Source: DATIUV01 sp049322755 (GTDB lineage: Bacteria > Pseudomonadota > Gammaproteobacteria > Burkholderiales > UBA6910). From it: 64,000 nucleotides of DNA. Numbering within the stretch: the stretch's first letter is position 1; every line of letters begins with the position of its first letter. The notes below the pieces were generated by a model, which had not been told where the DNA came from, ran no database searches, and worked only from the letters and a program-made list of their open reading frames with translations. A program made the translations under genes and the position numbers. Where the stretch lies: NCBI GenBank assembly GCA_049322755.1, contig JBMOQX010000067.1, forward strand, positions 155,062 to 219,061, written 5' to 3'. This document shows positions 9,622 through 19,608 of the stretch, piece after piece.

Positions 9622-11729
9622 GCGACCTGCGGTCGCGCCTTGCGCAGCCGGAACCAGTGCTGGCCGATGACCAGCGCGGCGAGGGCGAAACCGATCTCGT
9701 CGGTGACGGGCAGCGCGACGATGAGCGTGAACGCGGCCGCCGCCGCCAGCACCCGCTCCCACGCCTTCATCGGCCGGAACAGGTAGCCGATCACCGCGGC
9801 GCCCCACAGCCCGACGGCGATGAGGGTCTTGAGCACGATGTAGGCCACCGCGAGGGGGAAGCCGAACGACTCGGTCAGCGGGCCGCCCGGCTGCAGCATC
9901 AGGGCCGGCGTGTAGACCGCCATGTAGGGGATGACGAAGCCCGCGGTGGCCACCTTGATCGCCTCGAGCGAGATCCTCAGGCCGCTCTCCCGCGCGATGG
10001 GCGCCGCGGCGAAGCAGGCCAGCGCCACCGGCGGCGTCAGGTCGGCGAGGATGCCGAAATAGAACACGAACATGTGGCTGACGATGAGCGGCACGCCCAG
10101 CTCCAGCAGCGCGGGGCCGGCGATGGAGGCGGTGATGATGTAGTTGGGGATCGTCGGGACGCCCATGCCCAGGACCAGGCAGGTGAGCATCGTCAGCACC
10201 AGCGACAGGAACAGGCTCTTCTCGCCCACCGACACGACGAACTGCCCGAACGTGTTGGCGGCGCCGGTCAGCGTCATGGTGCCGATGATGATGCCGACGA
10301 TGGCGCAGGCGACGCCCACCGGCAGCGCGGTCTTGGCGCCGTCTGCCAGGCTGTCGCGGCAGACGGCGAGCGTTTCGCGTCCGCCCTTGACGAAGACGTT
10401 GACGACCAGCAGCGCCACGATGGCCGCCGCCAGCACGTTGACGCCGTAGCGGAAGAACGACGCCGCCACCAGGCCCAGCCCGATCCAGAAGATCACCCGA
10501 AGCGCCGTGGACGGGAACCCCAGCGCGATGGAGCCGCCCAGGATCAGCATCACCGTCAGGGCGAGGCCCATGGTGCCCGCGAACAGCGGTGTGTAGCCCG
10601 AGAACAGGAGGTACACCAGCAGGCCCAGCGGCAGCATCAGGAACCACTGCGCCTTGATGGCGGCCCACGGCGACGGCAGGTCGCCCTTGTCCATGCCCAG
10701 CAGGCTGCGCTTGCCGGCTTCCAGGTGCACCATCCAGAACGCCGACAGGAAGTAGAGCAGCGCAGGAATCACCGCCGCCTTCACCACCTCGGCGTAGGGG
10801 ACGTCCAGGGTCTCGGCCATGATGAAGGCCACGGCGCCCATCACCGGCGGCATGATCTGGCCGCCCATGGACGAGGTGGCCTCGACCCCGCCTGCGAACG
10901 CGCTCCGGTAGCCGAAGCGCTTCATCAGCGGGATCGTGAACTGCCCGGTAGTCACCACGTTGGCCACGCCGGAGCCGTTGATGGTGCCCATCAGCCCCGA
11001 CGCCACCACCGACACCTTGGCGGCGCCGCCGCGCGCGTGGCCCACCAAGCCTAGCGCCACGTCGGTGAAGAGGCGGATCATTCCCGCCTTCTCGAGGAAC
11101 GTGCCGAACAGGATGAAGAGAAAAATGTAGGTGGACGAGACGTACGTGGGAATGCCGTAGATCCCTTCCGTCCCGTAGGCCATGTGCTCGATGACCTGGG
11201 AAAAGTCGTAGCCGCGGTGGTCCAGCGGCGCCGGCAGGTACTGCCCCAGCAGGCAATACGCGAGGAAGGTGCCGGCGATGACGGGCAGCGCGGGGCCCAT
11301 GAGGCGCAACGCAGCGATGAACAGCACCACCAGCGCCACCACGCCCACCGCCAGGTCCGCGGTGGTCGGGTCGCCCGCCCGCAGCAGCAGCGGCTTGTAC
11401 TCCACCCACTGGTAGATGGCGACGCCGAATCCCAGGAGCGCCAGGATCCAGCCGGCGACGCGCCAGGGCAGCGCCGAGCGCCGCGCGGCGCCCAGCAGCG
11501 GGAGCACCAGCAGCATCAGGAAGCCGACGTGCACCGCCCGCACGATCTGGCTCGGCAGGTCCAGCAGGTGGGCGGCGGTGGCGATCTGGAACGCCGAGAA
11601 GACGAACGCGATCCAGAACAGGAACCGGCCTTCGGCGGTCTTCGGAAAACTGTCGGCCAGCGGGTCGTGGAGGCCGAGGTCCGGGGCGGCGCCGGGAAGC
11701 TCGTGCGGTTCCTTCTCGTGAATCGTCAT
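9618..11729 (-). CDS. TRAP transporter fused permease (4TM + 12TM), TAXI type
   Basis: 703 residues with many membrane helices. The N-terminal third corresponds to the small DctQ-like part and the rest to the large DctM-like translocation channel, with motifs such as GLMGTINGSGVANVVTTGQF and GMGVPTIPNYIITA. TRAP systems import organic acids by secondary transport using a periplasmic binding protein. The start is the ATG at 11729 (MTIHEKEPHEL). The solute-binding protein gene is immediately upstream and DUF1850 immediately downstream, forming a three-gene operon. The ligand is not known. Confidence 0.94.
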   Translation of the reverse strand: MTIHEKEPHELPGAAPDLGLHDPLADSFPKTAEGRFLFWIAFVFSAFQIATAAHLLDLPSQIVRAVHVGFLMLLVLPLLGAARRSALPWRVAGWILALLGFGVAIYQWVEYKPLLLRAGDPTTADLAVGVVALVVLFIAALRLMGPALPVIAGTFLAYCLLGQYLPAPLDHRGYDFSQVIEHMAYGTEGIYGIPTYVSSTYIFLFILFGTFLEKAGMIRLFTDVALGLVGHARGGAAKVSVVASGLMGTINGSGVANVVTTGQFTIPLMKRFGYRSAFAGGVEATSSMGGQIMPPVMGAVAFIMAETLDVPYAEVVKAAVIPALLYFLSAFWMVHLEAGKRSLLGMDKGDLPSPWAAIKAQWFLMLPLGLLVYLLFSGYTPLFAGTMGLALTVMLILGGSIALGFPSTALRVIFWIGLGLVAASFFRYGVNVLAAAIVALLVVNVFVKGGRETLAVCRDSLADGAKTALPVGVACAIVGIIIGTMTLTGAANTFGQFVVSVGEKSLFLSLVLTMLTCLVLGMGVPTIPNYIITASIAGPALLELGVPLIVSHMFVFYFGILADLTPPVALACFAAAPIARESGLRISLEAIKVATAGFVIPYMAVYTPALMLQPGGPLTESFGFPLAVAYIVLKTLIAVGLWGAAVIGYLFRPMKAWERVLAAAAAFTLIVALPVTDEIGFALAALVIGQHWFRLRKARPQVA

Positions 11730-11847
11730 GGCGGGTCCCCGGGGACGCGGCAGAGAACGCAACTGGCCGGGAAACCCGGTCTCCGGCCAGCTTGGGCGGC
11801 GGAGAGCGGCGCTGGGCGCCGCCCGCCCGTCATAGGTTACCGCAGGG

Positions 11848-12798
11848 CTACTTGATCAGGCCCTTTTCCTTGAAATAGCGCTCCGCGCCCGGATGCAGCG
11901 GCAGGGGCATTCCTTTGGTGGCATTCTCCAGCTTGATGCCGCTGGCCGCCTTGTGGGCCGCCACCATGTCCGGCAGGTTCTCGAACAGCTGCTTGGTCAT
12001 CTGGTAGACGGTTTCCTCCGGCACGTCCTTGTGCGTCACCAGGAAGTTGACCACCGCCACCGTCGGCACGTCGGCATCCTGGCCGGTGTAGGTGCCGGCA
12101 GGGATGGTGGCGGCGACGAACGGCGCGCCCAGTTTGGTCACGACATCGCCGGGCACCGCCACCATGGTGATCGGAAGCGACGTGGACAGGTCGCGGATCG
12201 AGGCCACGCCGAGCCCCGCCGACTGCAACGTCGCGTCCAGCTGGCGGTTCTTGATCGCCTCCACCGATTCGGCGAACGGCAGGTACTCGGTCTTGCGCAG
12301 GTCGGCGTAGCTCATCCCCGCGGCCTTGAAAATCGCCCGGGCATTCAGCTCGGTGCCCGACTTGGGCGCGCCCACCGACAGGCTTTTGCCCTTGAGATCG
12401 GCGAGGCTCTTGATCCCGCTGTCCTTGGAGGCGACGATCTGGATGTAGTTGGGATAGATGCCCGTGATCCCGCGCAGGTTGGAAAGCTTCTGCTTGAAGC
12501 CCGCTTCCTCGTCGCCTTCCCACGCCGACTTCACCGAATCGCCGAGAACGAACGCGATTTCGCCGCGCTTGGACTGCAGCAGGTTCAGGTTCTCCACCGA
12601 CGCCTTGGTGGACTGCACCTGGGTGCGCACGCCGGGAATCTTCTCGGCGTAGATCTTGGACAGCGCGACCCCCAAGGGGTAGTAGACCCCGCTGGTGCCC
12701 CCGGTAAGGATGTTGATGAACTGCTCGGCGCTGGCCGGCAGGGCGATGCCAACGGTGACCATTGCGGCCGCCAGGGTATTGCGGATGACGCGATGCAT
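11848..12798 (-). CDS. TAXI-family TRAP solute-binding protein
   Basis: 316 residues with a clear signal peptide (MHRVIRNTLAAAMVTVGIAL, then PASA before EQF). The mature protein begins INILTGGTSGVYYPLGVALS, the hallmark of the TAXI binding-protein family. It captures a small carboxylate or amino acid in the periplasm and delivers it to the fused permease encoded next. It is the first gene of the operon, with about 230 bp of upstream DNA. Confidence 0.95.
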   Translation of the reverse strand: MHRVIRNTLAAAMVTVGIALPASAEQFINILTGGTSGVYYPLGVALSKIYAEKIPGVRTQVQSTKASVENLNLLQSKRGEIAFVLGDSVKSAWEGDEEAGFKQKLSNLRGITGIYPNYIQIVASKDSGIKSLADLKGKSLSVGAPKSGTELNARAIFKAAGMSYADLRKTEYLPFAESVEAIKNRQLDATLQSAGLGVASIRDLSTSLPITMVAVPGDVVTKLGAPFVAATIPAGTYTGQDADVPTVAVVNFLVTHKDVPEETVYQMTKQLFENLPDMVAAHKAASGIKLENATKGMPLPLHPGAERYFKEKGLIK

Positions 12799-13029
12799 GG
12801 GACGCTCCTCGTGGTTTCGCGGTTATTGGAATCGCGGCGGATGAGCCGGCACTTTATGTAACACGCCGGTGGGCCAGTGACAACCCGGCCCGCGGCGGAA
12901 CGACGTGGCCGCGACCGAAATCGCACGGCCCTGCACCCGCGCCCCCAGCCCGGACTCAAGGCTGGACGCGCGCCCGGCCGAGCGTTCCCGGTCATGACGC
13001 GCCGCACCATGCGCCTCGCGGGCGCCGGG

Positions 13030-13269
13030 TTACCGCACAGCGGCGAAGCGGGCGATTGCCGCCAGCAGCGCTCCGGTGGTCTTCACGAGCCGCTGCGGGA
13101 AGTCGCGGCACAGCGCGATGCCGCCCGGGGCCTCGTGCCGGAATACCCGCGCCGGCGAACGCTCGGCCCGCCGCGCGGTCGGTTGCAGAAGGCGAACGCG
13201 CAGGCGTCCGCCGGGCACGGCGGCCGATCGGATGTCCTCGGACGCGTTTCGGTCCATAATCACGGCCAT
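13030..13269 (-). CDS. Small hypothetical protein
   Basis: A 79-residue basic frame with no family I recognise. Support is modest: a GGGAG ribosome-binding sequence six bases before the ATG, strong G/C preference at third positions, and placement in an otherwise empty gap between the TRAP operon and the divergent efflux operon. No membrane segment or signal peptide is evident. It could still be spurious, because most frames in this DNA are open. Confidence 0.4.
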   Translation of the reverse strand: MAVIMDRNASEDIRSAAVPGGRLRVRLLQPTARRAERSPARVFRHEAPGGIALCRDFPQRLVKTTGALLAAIARFAAVR

Positions 13270-13313
13270 TTTTGCTCCCGCCGGCGGCTGCCGGCGCTCC
13301 GTCCGGAATCGGC

Positions 13314-14513
13314 ATGCCCAGCCAGGAACTCGACAAGCTCCGCATCGATCGCGGCGCGCCGCGCCGACGTCGGCGCATACTGCCGTGGGTGTTCGCGGTG
13401 GCCGCGGTGCTGGCGGCGGCGGCGTTCTTCGCCACGTCGCGTTCGGCCACGACCGTGGAGACCGCCACCGTGGTGCAGGTCTATCCGTCCCAGAAATACA
13501 CGCTGCTCAACGCCACCGGCTACGTGGTGCCCCAGCGCAAGGCGTCGGTCGCGTCCAAGGCCACCGGCCGCCTGGAGTGGCTGGGCGTGGCGGAGGGCAC
13601 CGTGGTGAAGGCCGGCCAGGTGATCGCGCGGCTGGAGAACAACGACGTGATGGCGATGCGGGACCAGGCCGCGGCCAACGTGCGGGTGGCCCGCTCCCAG
13701 CTGGTGCAGGCGGAGGCGGAGCTCGCCGACGCCGAGCGCGAGCTGCGCCGCGCCCGCGAGCTGGCGGCGCAGAAATTCATCTCCCAGGCCACCGTCGACC
13801 AGGCGCTGGCGCGCTACGAGAAGGCCGGCGCCGCGGTGGCGGGGGCACGGGCGTCCATCCGCGCGGCCGAGGCCAACCTGCGGGCCACCGAGATCGCCGT
13901 GGAGTACACGCTGATCCGGGCGCCGTTCGACGGCGTGGTGCTGCAGAAGTTCGCCAACATCGGCGACGTCGTCTCGCCGTTCAACCCGTCGCCAGAGTCC
14001 AAGGGCGCGGTGGTGTCGATGGCGGACATGGACACGCTGGAGGTCGAAGCCGACGTCTCCGAGTCCAACCTGTCCAAGGTGAAGGTGGATCAGCCGTGCG
14101 AGATCGCGCTGGACGCGCGCCCCGATACCCGGTTCGCCGGCGTGGTGCGGCGGATCGTGCCCACGGTGGACCGCTCCAAGGCCACCGTCCTGGTGAAGGT
14201 GGGCTTCGTCGACCGCGACGAGCGCGTGCTGCCGGACATGAGCGCGCGGGTGGCGTTTCTTTCGCAGCCGATGGCGGCCGACGAGCGCGCTCCGCGCACC
14301 GCGGCGCCCGCCGACACGGTGGTGGAGCGGGACGGCCGCGCGGTGGCGTTTCGCATCGCCGACGGGCGCGCGGTGGCGGTGCCGGTGACCGCCGGCGAGC
14401 GCATCGGCGACATGGTGGAGATCCAGGGCGGACTCAGTCCCGGCGACACGCTGGTGAAGGCGCCGCCCCCCGACCTGCGCGACGGCAGCCGGGTGCAGGT
14501 GGCAGCAAAATAA
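13314..14513 (+). CDS. HlyD/MacA-type periplasmic adaptor (membrane fusion) protein
   Basis: 399 residues. A basic N-terminus (APRRRRRI) is followed by one membrane anchor (LPWVFAVAAVLAAAAFFATS). Then comes the lipoyl half-motif GRLEWLGVAEGTVVKAGQVI, a coiled-coil hairpin (about 105-185, rich in Ala, Glu and Arg) and the beta-barrel region with APFDGVVLQKF. Such adaptors bridge an inner-membrane ABC pump and an outer-membrane channel. The start at 13314 (MPSQELDKLRID) is preferred over an in-frame ATG 42 bp upstream. The ATPase gene starts three bases after the stop. Confidence 0.92.
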   Translation: MPSQELDKLRIDRGAPRRRRRILPWVFAVAAVLAAAAFFATSRSATTVETATVVQVYPSQKYTLLNATGYVVPQRKASVASKATGRLEWLGVAEGTVVKAGQVIARLENNDVMAMRDQAAANVRVARSQLVQAEAELADAERELRRARELAAQKFISQATVDQALARYEKAGAAVAGARASIRAAEANLRATEIAVEYTLIRAPFDGVVLQKFANIGDVVSPFNPSPESKGAVVSMADMDTLEVEADVSESNLSKVKVDQPCEIALDARPDTRFAGVVRRIVPTVDRSKATVLVKVGFVDRDERVLPDMSARVAFLSQPMAADERAPRTAAPADTVVERDGRAVAFRIADGRAVAVPVTAGERIGDMVEIQGGLSPGDTLVKAPPPDLRDGSRVQVAAK

Positions 14514-14516
14514 CCG

Positions 14517-15209
<693 letters not shown>

Positions 15210-15222
15210 GGGGGAACGGGCA

Positions 15223-15316
15223 ATGGGGAATGGGGAATGGGTGAACTACACTTTGCCCATCGCCCATCGCCCATCGCCCATCGCCCATCGCCCATCGCCC
15301 ATCGCCCATCGCCCAT
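15223..15316. repeat. Heptanucleotide repeats forming a period-7 hairpin at a start codon
   Basis: 15223-15243 holds three copies of ATGGGGA (the last is ATGGGTG). 15255-15316 holds 8.9 tandem copies of GCCCATC. ATGGG in one block pairs with CCCAT in the other, so the transcript can fold into a hairpin with period-7 pairing. The last repeat unit supplies the ATG of the first permease at 15315, leaving no ribosome-binding sequence directly before it. Confidence 0.95.
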
Positions 15317-16472
15317 GTACCTGCTCCGCCTCGTCTTGCGCAACGCGCTGCGCCACCGGCTGCGCACCGGCCTCACGGTGCTGGGTATCGTCGTGGCGGT
15401 GCTGGCGTTCGGCCTGCTGCAGGCGGTGGTGGACGCCTGGTATGCCGGTGCCCGCGGCGCTTCCGAGACGCGCCTGGTGACGCGCAACGCGATCTCGCTG
15501 GTGTTTCCGCTGCCCATCAGCTACCAGGCCAAGATCCGCGGCGTCGAGGGCGTCACCGGCATCACCCACTCCAACTGGTTCGGCGGCGTGTACCAGGACG
15601 GCAAGAATTTCTTCCCCCAGTTCGCCGTCGACGCCGATACCTATTTCCAGCTGTACCCGGAGTTCGTCGTCCCGCCGGAGCAGATGCGCGAGTTCCAGCG
15701 CGACCGTCGCGGCGCGATCGTGGGGCGCAAGACCGCCGAGGCGTTCGGGTTCAGGGTCGGCGACGTGGTGCCGATCAAGGGCACCATCTATCCCGGCGAC
15801 TGGCAGTTCATCGTGCGCGGCATCTTCGACGGCGCCGAGGAGCGCACCGACGAGCGCCAGTTCTTCTTCCACTGGGAGTACCTGAACGAGTACGCCAAGC
15901 AGAAGCTGGCGCGACGCGGCGACACCGTGGGCGTGTACGTGGTGCGGGTCGCAACGCCGGACCTGGTGCCCAAGGTGGCGGAGGAGATCGACGCCATGTT
16001 CGCCAACTCGCTGGCCGAGACTCGCACCGAGACCGAGCGCGCGTTCGCGCTGGGCTTCGTCGCCATGACCGAGGCCATCGTGGTGCTGATCCGGGTGGTG
16101 TCCTTCGTCGTCATCGCCATCATCCTGGCGGTGATGGCCAACACCATGGCCATGACCGCACGCGAGCGGGTGCCCGAGTACGCGACGCTGAAGGCGCTGG
16201 GCTTCCGGCCGCCGTTCCTGGCGGGGCTGATCCTGGGCGAGTCGCTGGCCATCGCCGGCACCGGCGGGCTGATCGGCATCCTGCTCACCGGGCCGGTGGT
16301 GCAGCGGTTCACCCGCGCCACCGGCACGCTGTTCCCGTCGATCGACGTGTCTCCCGCCACGGTGGCGATGCAGATCGCGTGCATCGCCGGCGTCGGCCTG
16401 CTGGCCGCCGCGATCCCCGCCTGGCGCGCCGGGCGGGTATCCATCGCCGAGGGCCTGCGGGCGATCGGGTGA
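15315..16472 (+). CDS. FtsX-like ABC transporter permease 1
   Basis: 385 residues: an N-terminal membrane helix (GLTVLGIVVAVLAFGLL), a large periplasmic MacB-type domain (about 45-265) and three C-terminal helices ending in a basic tail. This is the FtsX/MacB core arrangement. The family start MYLLRLVLRNALRHRLRTGL begins at 15315, inside the heptamer repeat. An alternative in-frame ATG at 15237 has GGGGA before it and would add about 26 residues of HRPSPIA heptads. Which start is used decides whether the repeat is translated. Confidence 0.9.
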   Translation: MYLLRLVLRNALRHRLRTGLTVLGIVVAVLAFGLLQAVVDAWYAGARGASETRLVTRNAISLVFPLPISYQAKIRGVEGVTGITHSNWFGGVYQDGKNFFPQFAVDADTYFQLYPEFVVPPEQMREFQRDRRGAIVGRKTAEAFGFRVGDVVPIKGTIYPGDWQFIVRGIFDGAEERTDERQFFFHWEYLNEYAKQKLARRGDTVGVYVVRVATPDLVPKVAEEIDAMFANSLAETRTETERAFALGFVAMTEAIVVLIRVVSFVVIAIILAVMANTMAMTARERVPEYATLKALGFRPPFLAGLILGESLAIAGTGGLIGILLTGPVVQRFTRATGTLFPSIDVSPATVAMQIACIAGVGLLAAAIPAWRAGRVSIAEGLRAIG

Positions 16473-16493
16473 CCGGCGGCATCATGAACGGCT

Positions 16494-16727
16494 TTCACCG
16501 CAGAGGCGCGGAGGCGCAGAGAACAGCAATGAAAACGCTCGAACCGCGAAGGGCGCAAAGGACGCAAAGGAAGGACGGTGGTCTTTCGAATGAGCGTTCG
16601 AGGAAGGGTGCTCGGGCACGGCGCGGCAGGAGATTCCGATCGGCGCTCAAGGATAACGAATTCCTTCGCGTCCTTGGCGTCCTTTGCGGTTCAAAGGTTT
16701 CCCTCTGCGCCTCGGCGCCTCTGCGGT
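16494..16727. repeat. Nested inverted repeat, copy 2
   Basis: Lies between the two permease genes. The outer arms are near 16494-16522 (CACCGCAGAGGCGCGGAGGC) and 16697-16727 (GCGCCTCGGCGCCTCTGCGG). The inner arms are near 16540-16574 (AACCGCGAAGGGCGCAAAGG) and 16657-16691 (GCGTCCTTGGCGTCCTTTGC). The architecture matches the copy at 7850-8001, with a longer centre. It fills most of a 270 bp gap that has no gene. Confidence 0.85.
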
Positions 16728-16742
16728 CGATGGAAACCTGAC

Positions 16743-17909
16743 ATGGCCGTCCCGCTCTCCTACTCGATCCGCAACCTCTGGACCCGGCGCCTGACCACGG
16801 CGCTCACCGCCGGCGGCCTGGCGCTGGTGGTGTACGTCTTCGCCACCGTGCTCATGCTGGAAGCGGGGCTCAGGGCCACGCTGGTGGAAACCGGGTCCTA
16901 CGACAACGTGGTGGTGACGCGCCGCTCCGCCACCAGCGAGGTGCAGAGCGCGGTGGACCGGGACCAGGCGCTGGTGCTGGAGGCGCGGCCCGAGATCGCC
17001 AACGCGGCGGACGGTACGCCGTTCGTGTCCAAGGAGGTGGTGGTGCTCATCACGCTGCCGAAGCGCGACGGCGGCAACCGCTCGAACGTGGTGATCCGCG
17101 GCGTCGGCGCCCACGGCCTCGCGCTGCGCCCGTCGGTGAAGATCGTCGAGGGGCGCATGTTCCGGCGCGGCGCGTCGGAGATCATCGCCGGGAGCTCGAT
17201 CGCCCAGCGCTTCGACGGCGCGGGGGTGGGCGAGAAGCTGCGCTTCGGGCTGCGGGACTGGACCGTGGTGGGCGTGTTCGACGCCGGCGGCACCGGCTTC
17301 GATTCCGAGGTGTGGGGCGACGCCGACCAGCTGATGCAGGCGTTCCGGCGCAACAGCTATTCGGCGCTGCTCGCCAAACTCTCGCGCTCCGACCGGTTCG
17401 ACGCCTACCGCGACGCCGTGGAGAAGGACCAGCGGCTCACCGTGGAAGCGAAGCGCGAAACCCAGTTCTTCGCCGAGCAGTCCCAGGCGCTGGCCAATTT
17501 CATCCGCATCCTCGGGCTTACGCTGTCCATTATCTTCTCCATCGGCGCGGTGATCGGCGCGATGATCACCATGTATTCGGCGGTGGCCAACCGCACCCGC
17601 GAGATCGGCACCCTGCGCGCGCTCGGCTTCCAGCGCGGCAGCATCATGCTGGCCTTCCTCGCGGAGTCGGTGGCGCTGGCGGTCGTGGGGTGGGCGGTGG
17701 GACTGGGGCTCGCCTCCGTCATGCAGTTCTTCACCATCTCTACCACCAACTGGCAGTCCTTCTCCGAACTCGCTTTCAGCTTCGCGCTGACGCCGTCCAT
17801 CGTGGCGCAGTCGCTCGCGTTCGCTCTGGCCATGGGCATCGTCGGCGGCGTGCTGCCCTCGGTGCGCGCCGCAAGGCTCAACATCGTCGACGCGCTGCGG
17901 GCCATCTGA
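16743..17909 (+). CDS. FtsX-like ABC transporter permease 2
   Basis: 388 residues with the same topology as the first permease: helix near 18-40 (LTTALTAGGLALVVYVFATV), a periplasmic domain, and three C-terminal helices including LSIIFSIGAVIGAMITMYSA. The motif NRTREIGTLRALGF is the conserved cytoplasmic loop of FtsX/MacB permeases. The two permeases probably form a heterodimer driven by the ATPase encoded at 14517. The start at 16743 (MAVPLSYSIRNLWTRRL) follows the inverted-repeat element closely. Confidence 0.93.
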   Translation: MAVPLSYSIRNLWTRRLTTALTAGGLALVVYVFATVLMLEAGLRATLVETGSYDNVVVTRRSATSEVQSAVDRDQALVLEARPEIANAADGTPFVSKEVVVLITLPKRDGGNRSNVVIRGVGAHGLALRPSVKIVEGRMFRRGASEIIAGSSIAQRFDGAGVGEKLRFGLRDWTVVGVFDAGGTGFDSEVWGDADQLMQAFRRNSYSALLAKLSRSDRFDAYRDAVEKDQRLTVEAKRETQFFAEQSQALANFIRILGLTLSIIFSIGAVIGAMITMYSAVANRTREIGTLRALGFQRGSIMLAFLAESVALAVVGWAVGLGLASVMQFFTISTTNWQSFSELAFSFALTPSIVAQSLAFALAMGIVGGVLPSVRAARLNIVDALRAI

Positions 17910-18150
17910 CCGCGGGGCGCGCGAGGGTTGCCCCGGTTCGGGGACGAGATGGGAACGGTGGAGGCCATCGGCCCGCCGCGCGACATGCTGACCCAGGCCA
18001 TGGGGATGCTTTTGGTTGCGCTGCGGGTTCTCGGCGCGTATATCATCGCCAGCGCTCTCGGCGCGACCCGCACGAAGTGGCGTAGCATTGCGCGAAAGCG
18101 ATGCCACGCGCCCCTTCGGCCCTTCACCCTGCAGGCTCACGACTCGACTC

Positions 18151-18417
18151 ATGACCCAAGAGAAAATCCAGGTTCGCGTAACCGAAACCGGCCAGACCAT
18201 GGACGTGGTGGTTCTCAGCAAGCGCGCCGAGCGCATCGAAGTGGTGCTGGGCGAGGGTGTGCACAGCGTGCGCTGCGCCCTCACGCCCACCCGCACCGGC
18301 GCTGCCTACGCCGGCAGCGTCATGGGGCGCGAGCTGGTGTACGAGAGAAGCCGCGACCAGGTCCGGGCGGACATCGATCGGTTGAATCCCGCGGTGCGCA
18401 AGTCCAGCCGGCACTGA
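18151..18417 (+). CDS. Conserved-looking small hypothetical protein (88 aa)
   Basis: 88 residues with no recognised domain, predicted soluble: an N-terminal beta-rich half (IQVRVTETGQTMDVVVLSKR) and a charged tail (RSRDQVRADIDRLNPAVRK). The start at 18151 (MTQEKIQ) is chosen because the upstream in-frame extension is Arg/Ser-rich and looks non-coding. A diverged copy of the DNA encoding its C-terminus lies at 22903-22945, which supports this being a genuine gene. The gap 17910-18150 shows no other gene. Confidence 0.6.
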   Translation: MTQEKIQVRVTETGQTMDVVVLSKRAERIEVVLGEGVHSVRCALTPTRTGAAYAGSVMGRELVYERSRDQVRADIDRLNPAVRKSSRH

Positions 18418-18445
18418 GGGTTCGGCACAGCCGGGGGCGGGCGCC

Positions 18446-19270
18446 TCACGCGCTGCCAGCGCCCGCGGTGCGCAGAAACCCGCAAACCTCCTGCAGCAGT
18501 TCCGGCGCCGTCAGGATTTTCGCGTGGCCGTAGCGATCGGTCTTGACCAGGCGTGCTCCCGGGGCGATGGCGGCGATGCGGTCACCTTCGGAGTGGTCGA
18601 CGAAACGGTCCATGGTGTCGAAAACCAGCAAAGCGTTCGCGCCCAGCCCCTGGTAGAGCGTTCCGTCCCGCAGAGACTCCCAGGTGGTGCCGAACTGCCC
18701 GGCGACGAAATCGCAATAGCGCGCGATGACACCCGGGCGAGGCCCCAGCTTGCGGCGGATGACGTTGACGGCCGGAAACGGATGCGTTGGGGCGCAGATC
18801 AGGACATAGGTCGTTGCGGAAACGTGTCCGGCCTGCCGAGCCGCCATCAACGTGAGGGCGCCGGCCGAGTGACCGACGTAGGCGTGCACGGGTTCTCCCA
18901 GCTTGTCCGCCAGCGCCGGGATGTCCCTCAGGAAATGGCGCCACTCGGTCCGCCGTCCCGGCGAGTCACCGTGGCCCGTCACGTCGAGGGCCACCGCCCG
19001 GAATCCGTAATCCGCGATGCGCGCAGCGAGCGGCGCCATCTGCGCGGCGCGGCCGCTCCAGCCGTGCACCAGCACCACCGGCGGGCCGTCGCCCCAGGCC
19101 CACGCGACGTTGCCGTCGCCGTAACGGATCCGCTTTGCGTTGGCGAGGGCGGTCCTCTCAGTTTGAGTTATCCGGGGGTGCTGGGTTACGGCCGCCAGGG
19201 ACCGGGTGATGCGGAACGCGGCGGAGTCCGGGAGCGCCTTCAGGGCCAGCCGAGTCAGCCGAATCAGCAT
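18446..19270 (-). CDS. Alpha/beta-hydrolase
   Basis: 274 residues of the alpha/beta-hydrolase fold: oxyanion strand VVLVHGWSGRAAQM, nucleophile elbow GHSAGAL (about residue 139), an acidic residue around VFDTMDRFVDHSEG, and a C-terminal catalytic His in RYGHAKIL. The substrate is unknown. The ATG at 19270 has GGAGG five bases before it. It is probably the last gene of the carboxymuconolactone decarboxylase/isochorismatase operon on this strand. Confidence 0.88.
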   Translation of the reverse strand: MLIRLTRLALKALPDSAAFRITRSLAAVTQHPRITQTERTALANAKRIRYGDGNVAWAWGDGPPVVLVHGWSGRAAQMAPLAARIADYGFRAVALDVTGHGDSPGRRTEWRHFLRDIPALADKLGEPVHAYVGHSAGALTLMAARQAGHVSATTYVLICAPTHPFPAVNVIRRKLGPRPGVIARYCDFVAGQFGTTWESLRDGTLYQGLGANALLVFDTMDRFVDHSEGDRIAAIAPGARLVKTDRYGHAKILTAPELLQEVCGFLRTAGAGSA

Positions 19271-19608
19271 GGGCGCCTCCACCGGGGAAGGGCGGCGGTT
19301 GCGGCGGCCGGGAGCGCCTGGATTCCGAAGCCGTCGCGCGCACCCCGGCGGGACGGCTCTGCGGGCTCGCAGCCCGCAGCGTTGCCAGAAAGACGTCCTT
19401 GCATCACCGGTTTCGAGAACATGGGCCAGTCGAGGCCGATCGCCGTCCGCTGGGCCGCCTCGCTCAGCGCCGCCGCGCAGTCCGTGAGCGTGTAGACCTC
19501 AAAGCCCATGTCAAGGGCGGTGCGCATGGCGGACTCGATGCAGATGTTGGTCAGCAGTCCGCCCAGCGCGATGGCCTTGATCCCGTACTCGTCGAGAATC
19601 TCGCGCAA
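19264..19608 (-). pseudogene. C-terminal remnant of a second isochorismatase-family hydrolase
   Basis: The frame starts immediately after the stop codon of the intact isochorismatase-like gene and in the same phase. It reads LREILDEYGIKAIALGGLLT, then NICIESAMRTALDMGFEVYT, then LTDCAAALSEAAQ. This is the C-terminal half of an isochorismatase fold, including the catalytic Cys (NIC). The N-terminal half with the catalytic Asp and Lys is absent, and the last 45 residues do not look like the family. It is best explained as a deletion between tandem hydrolase genes that left one intact gene and this tail. Read-through or a TTG start at 19608 could still make a short product. Confidence 0.75.

Noticed and set aside
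15255..15316. Regular repeats that might be a CRISPR array
   Set aside because: The unit is 7 bp and strictly tandem with no spacers, so it is a microsatellite-like repeat.
16647..18296. 549-residue open frame on the - strand
   Set aside because: Antisense to the second FtsX-like permease; low-complexity His/Arg/Gln composition.
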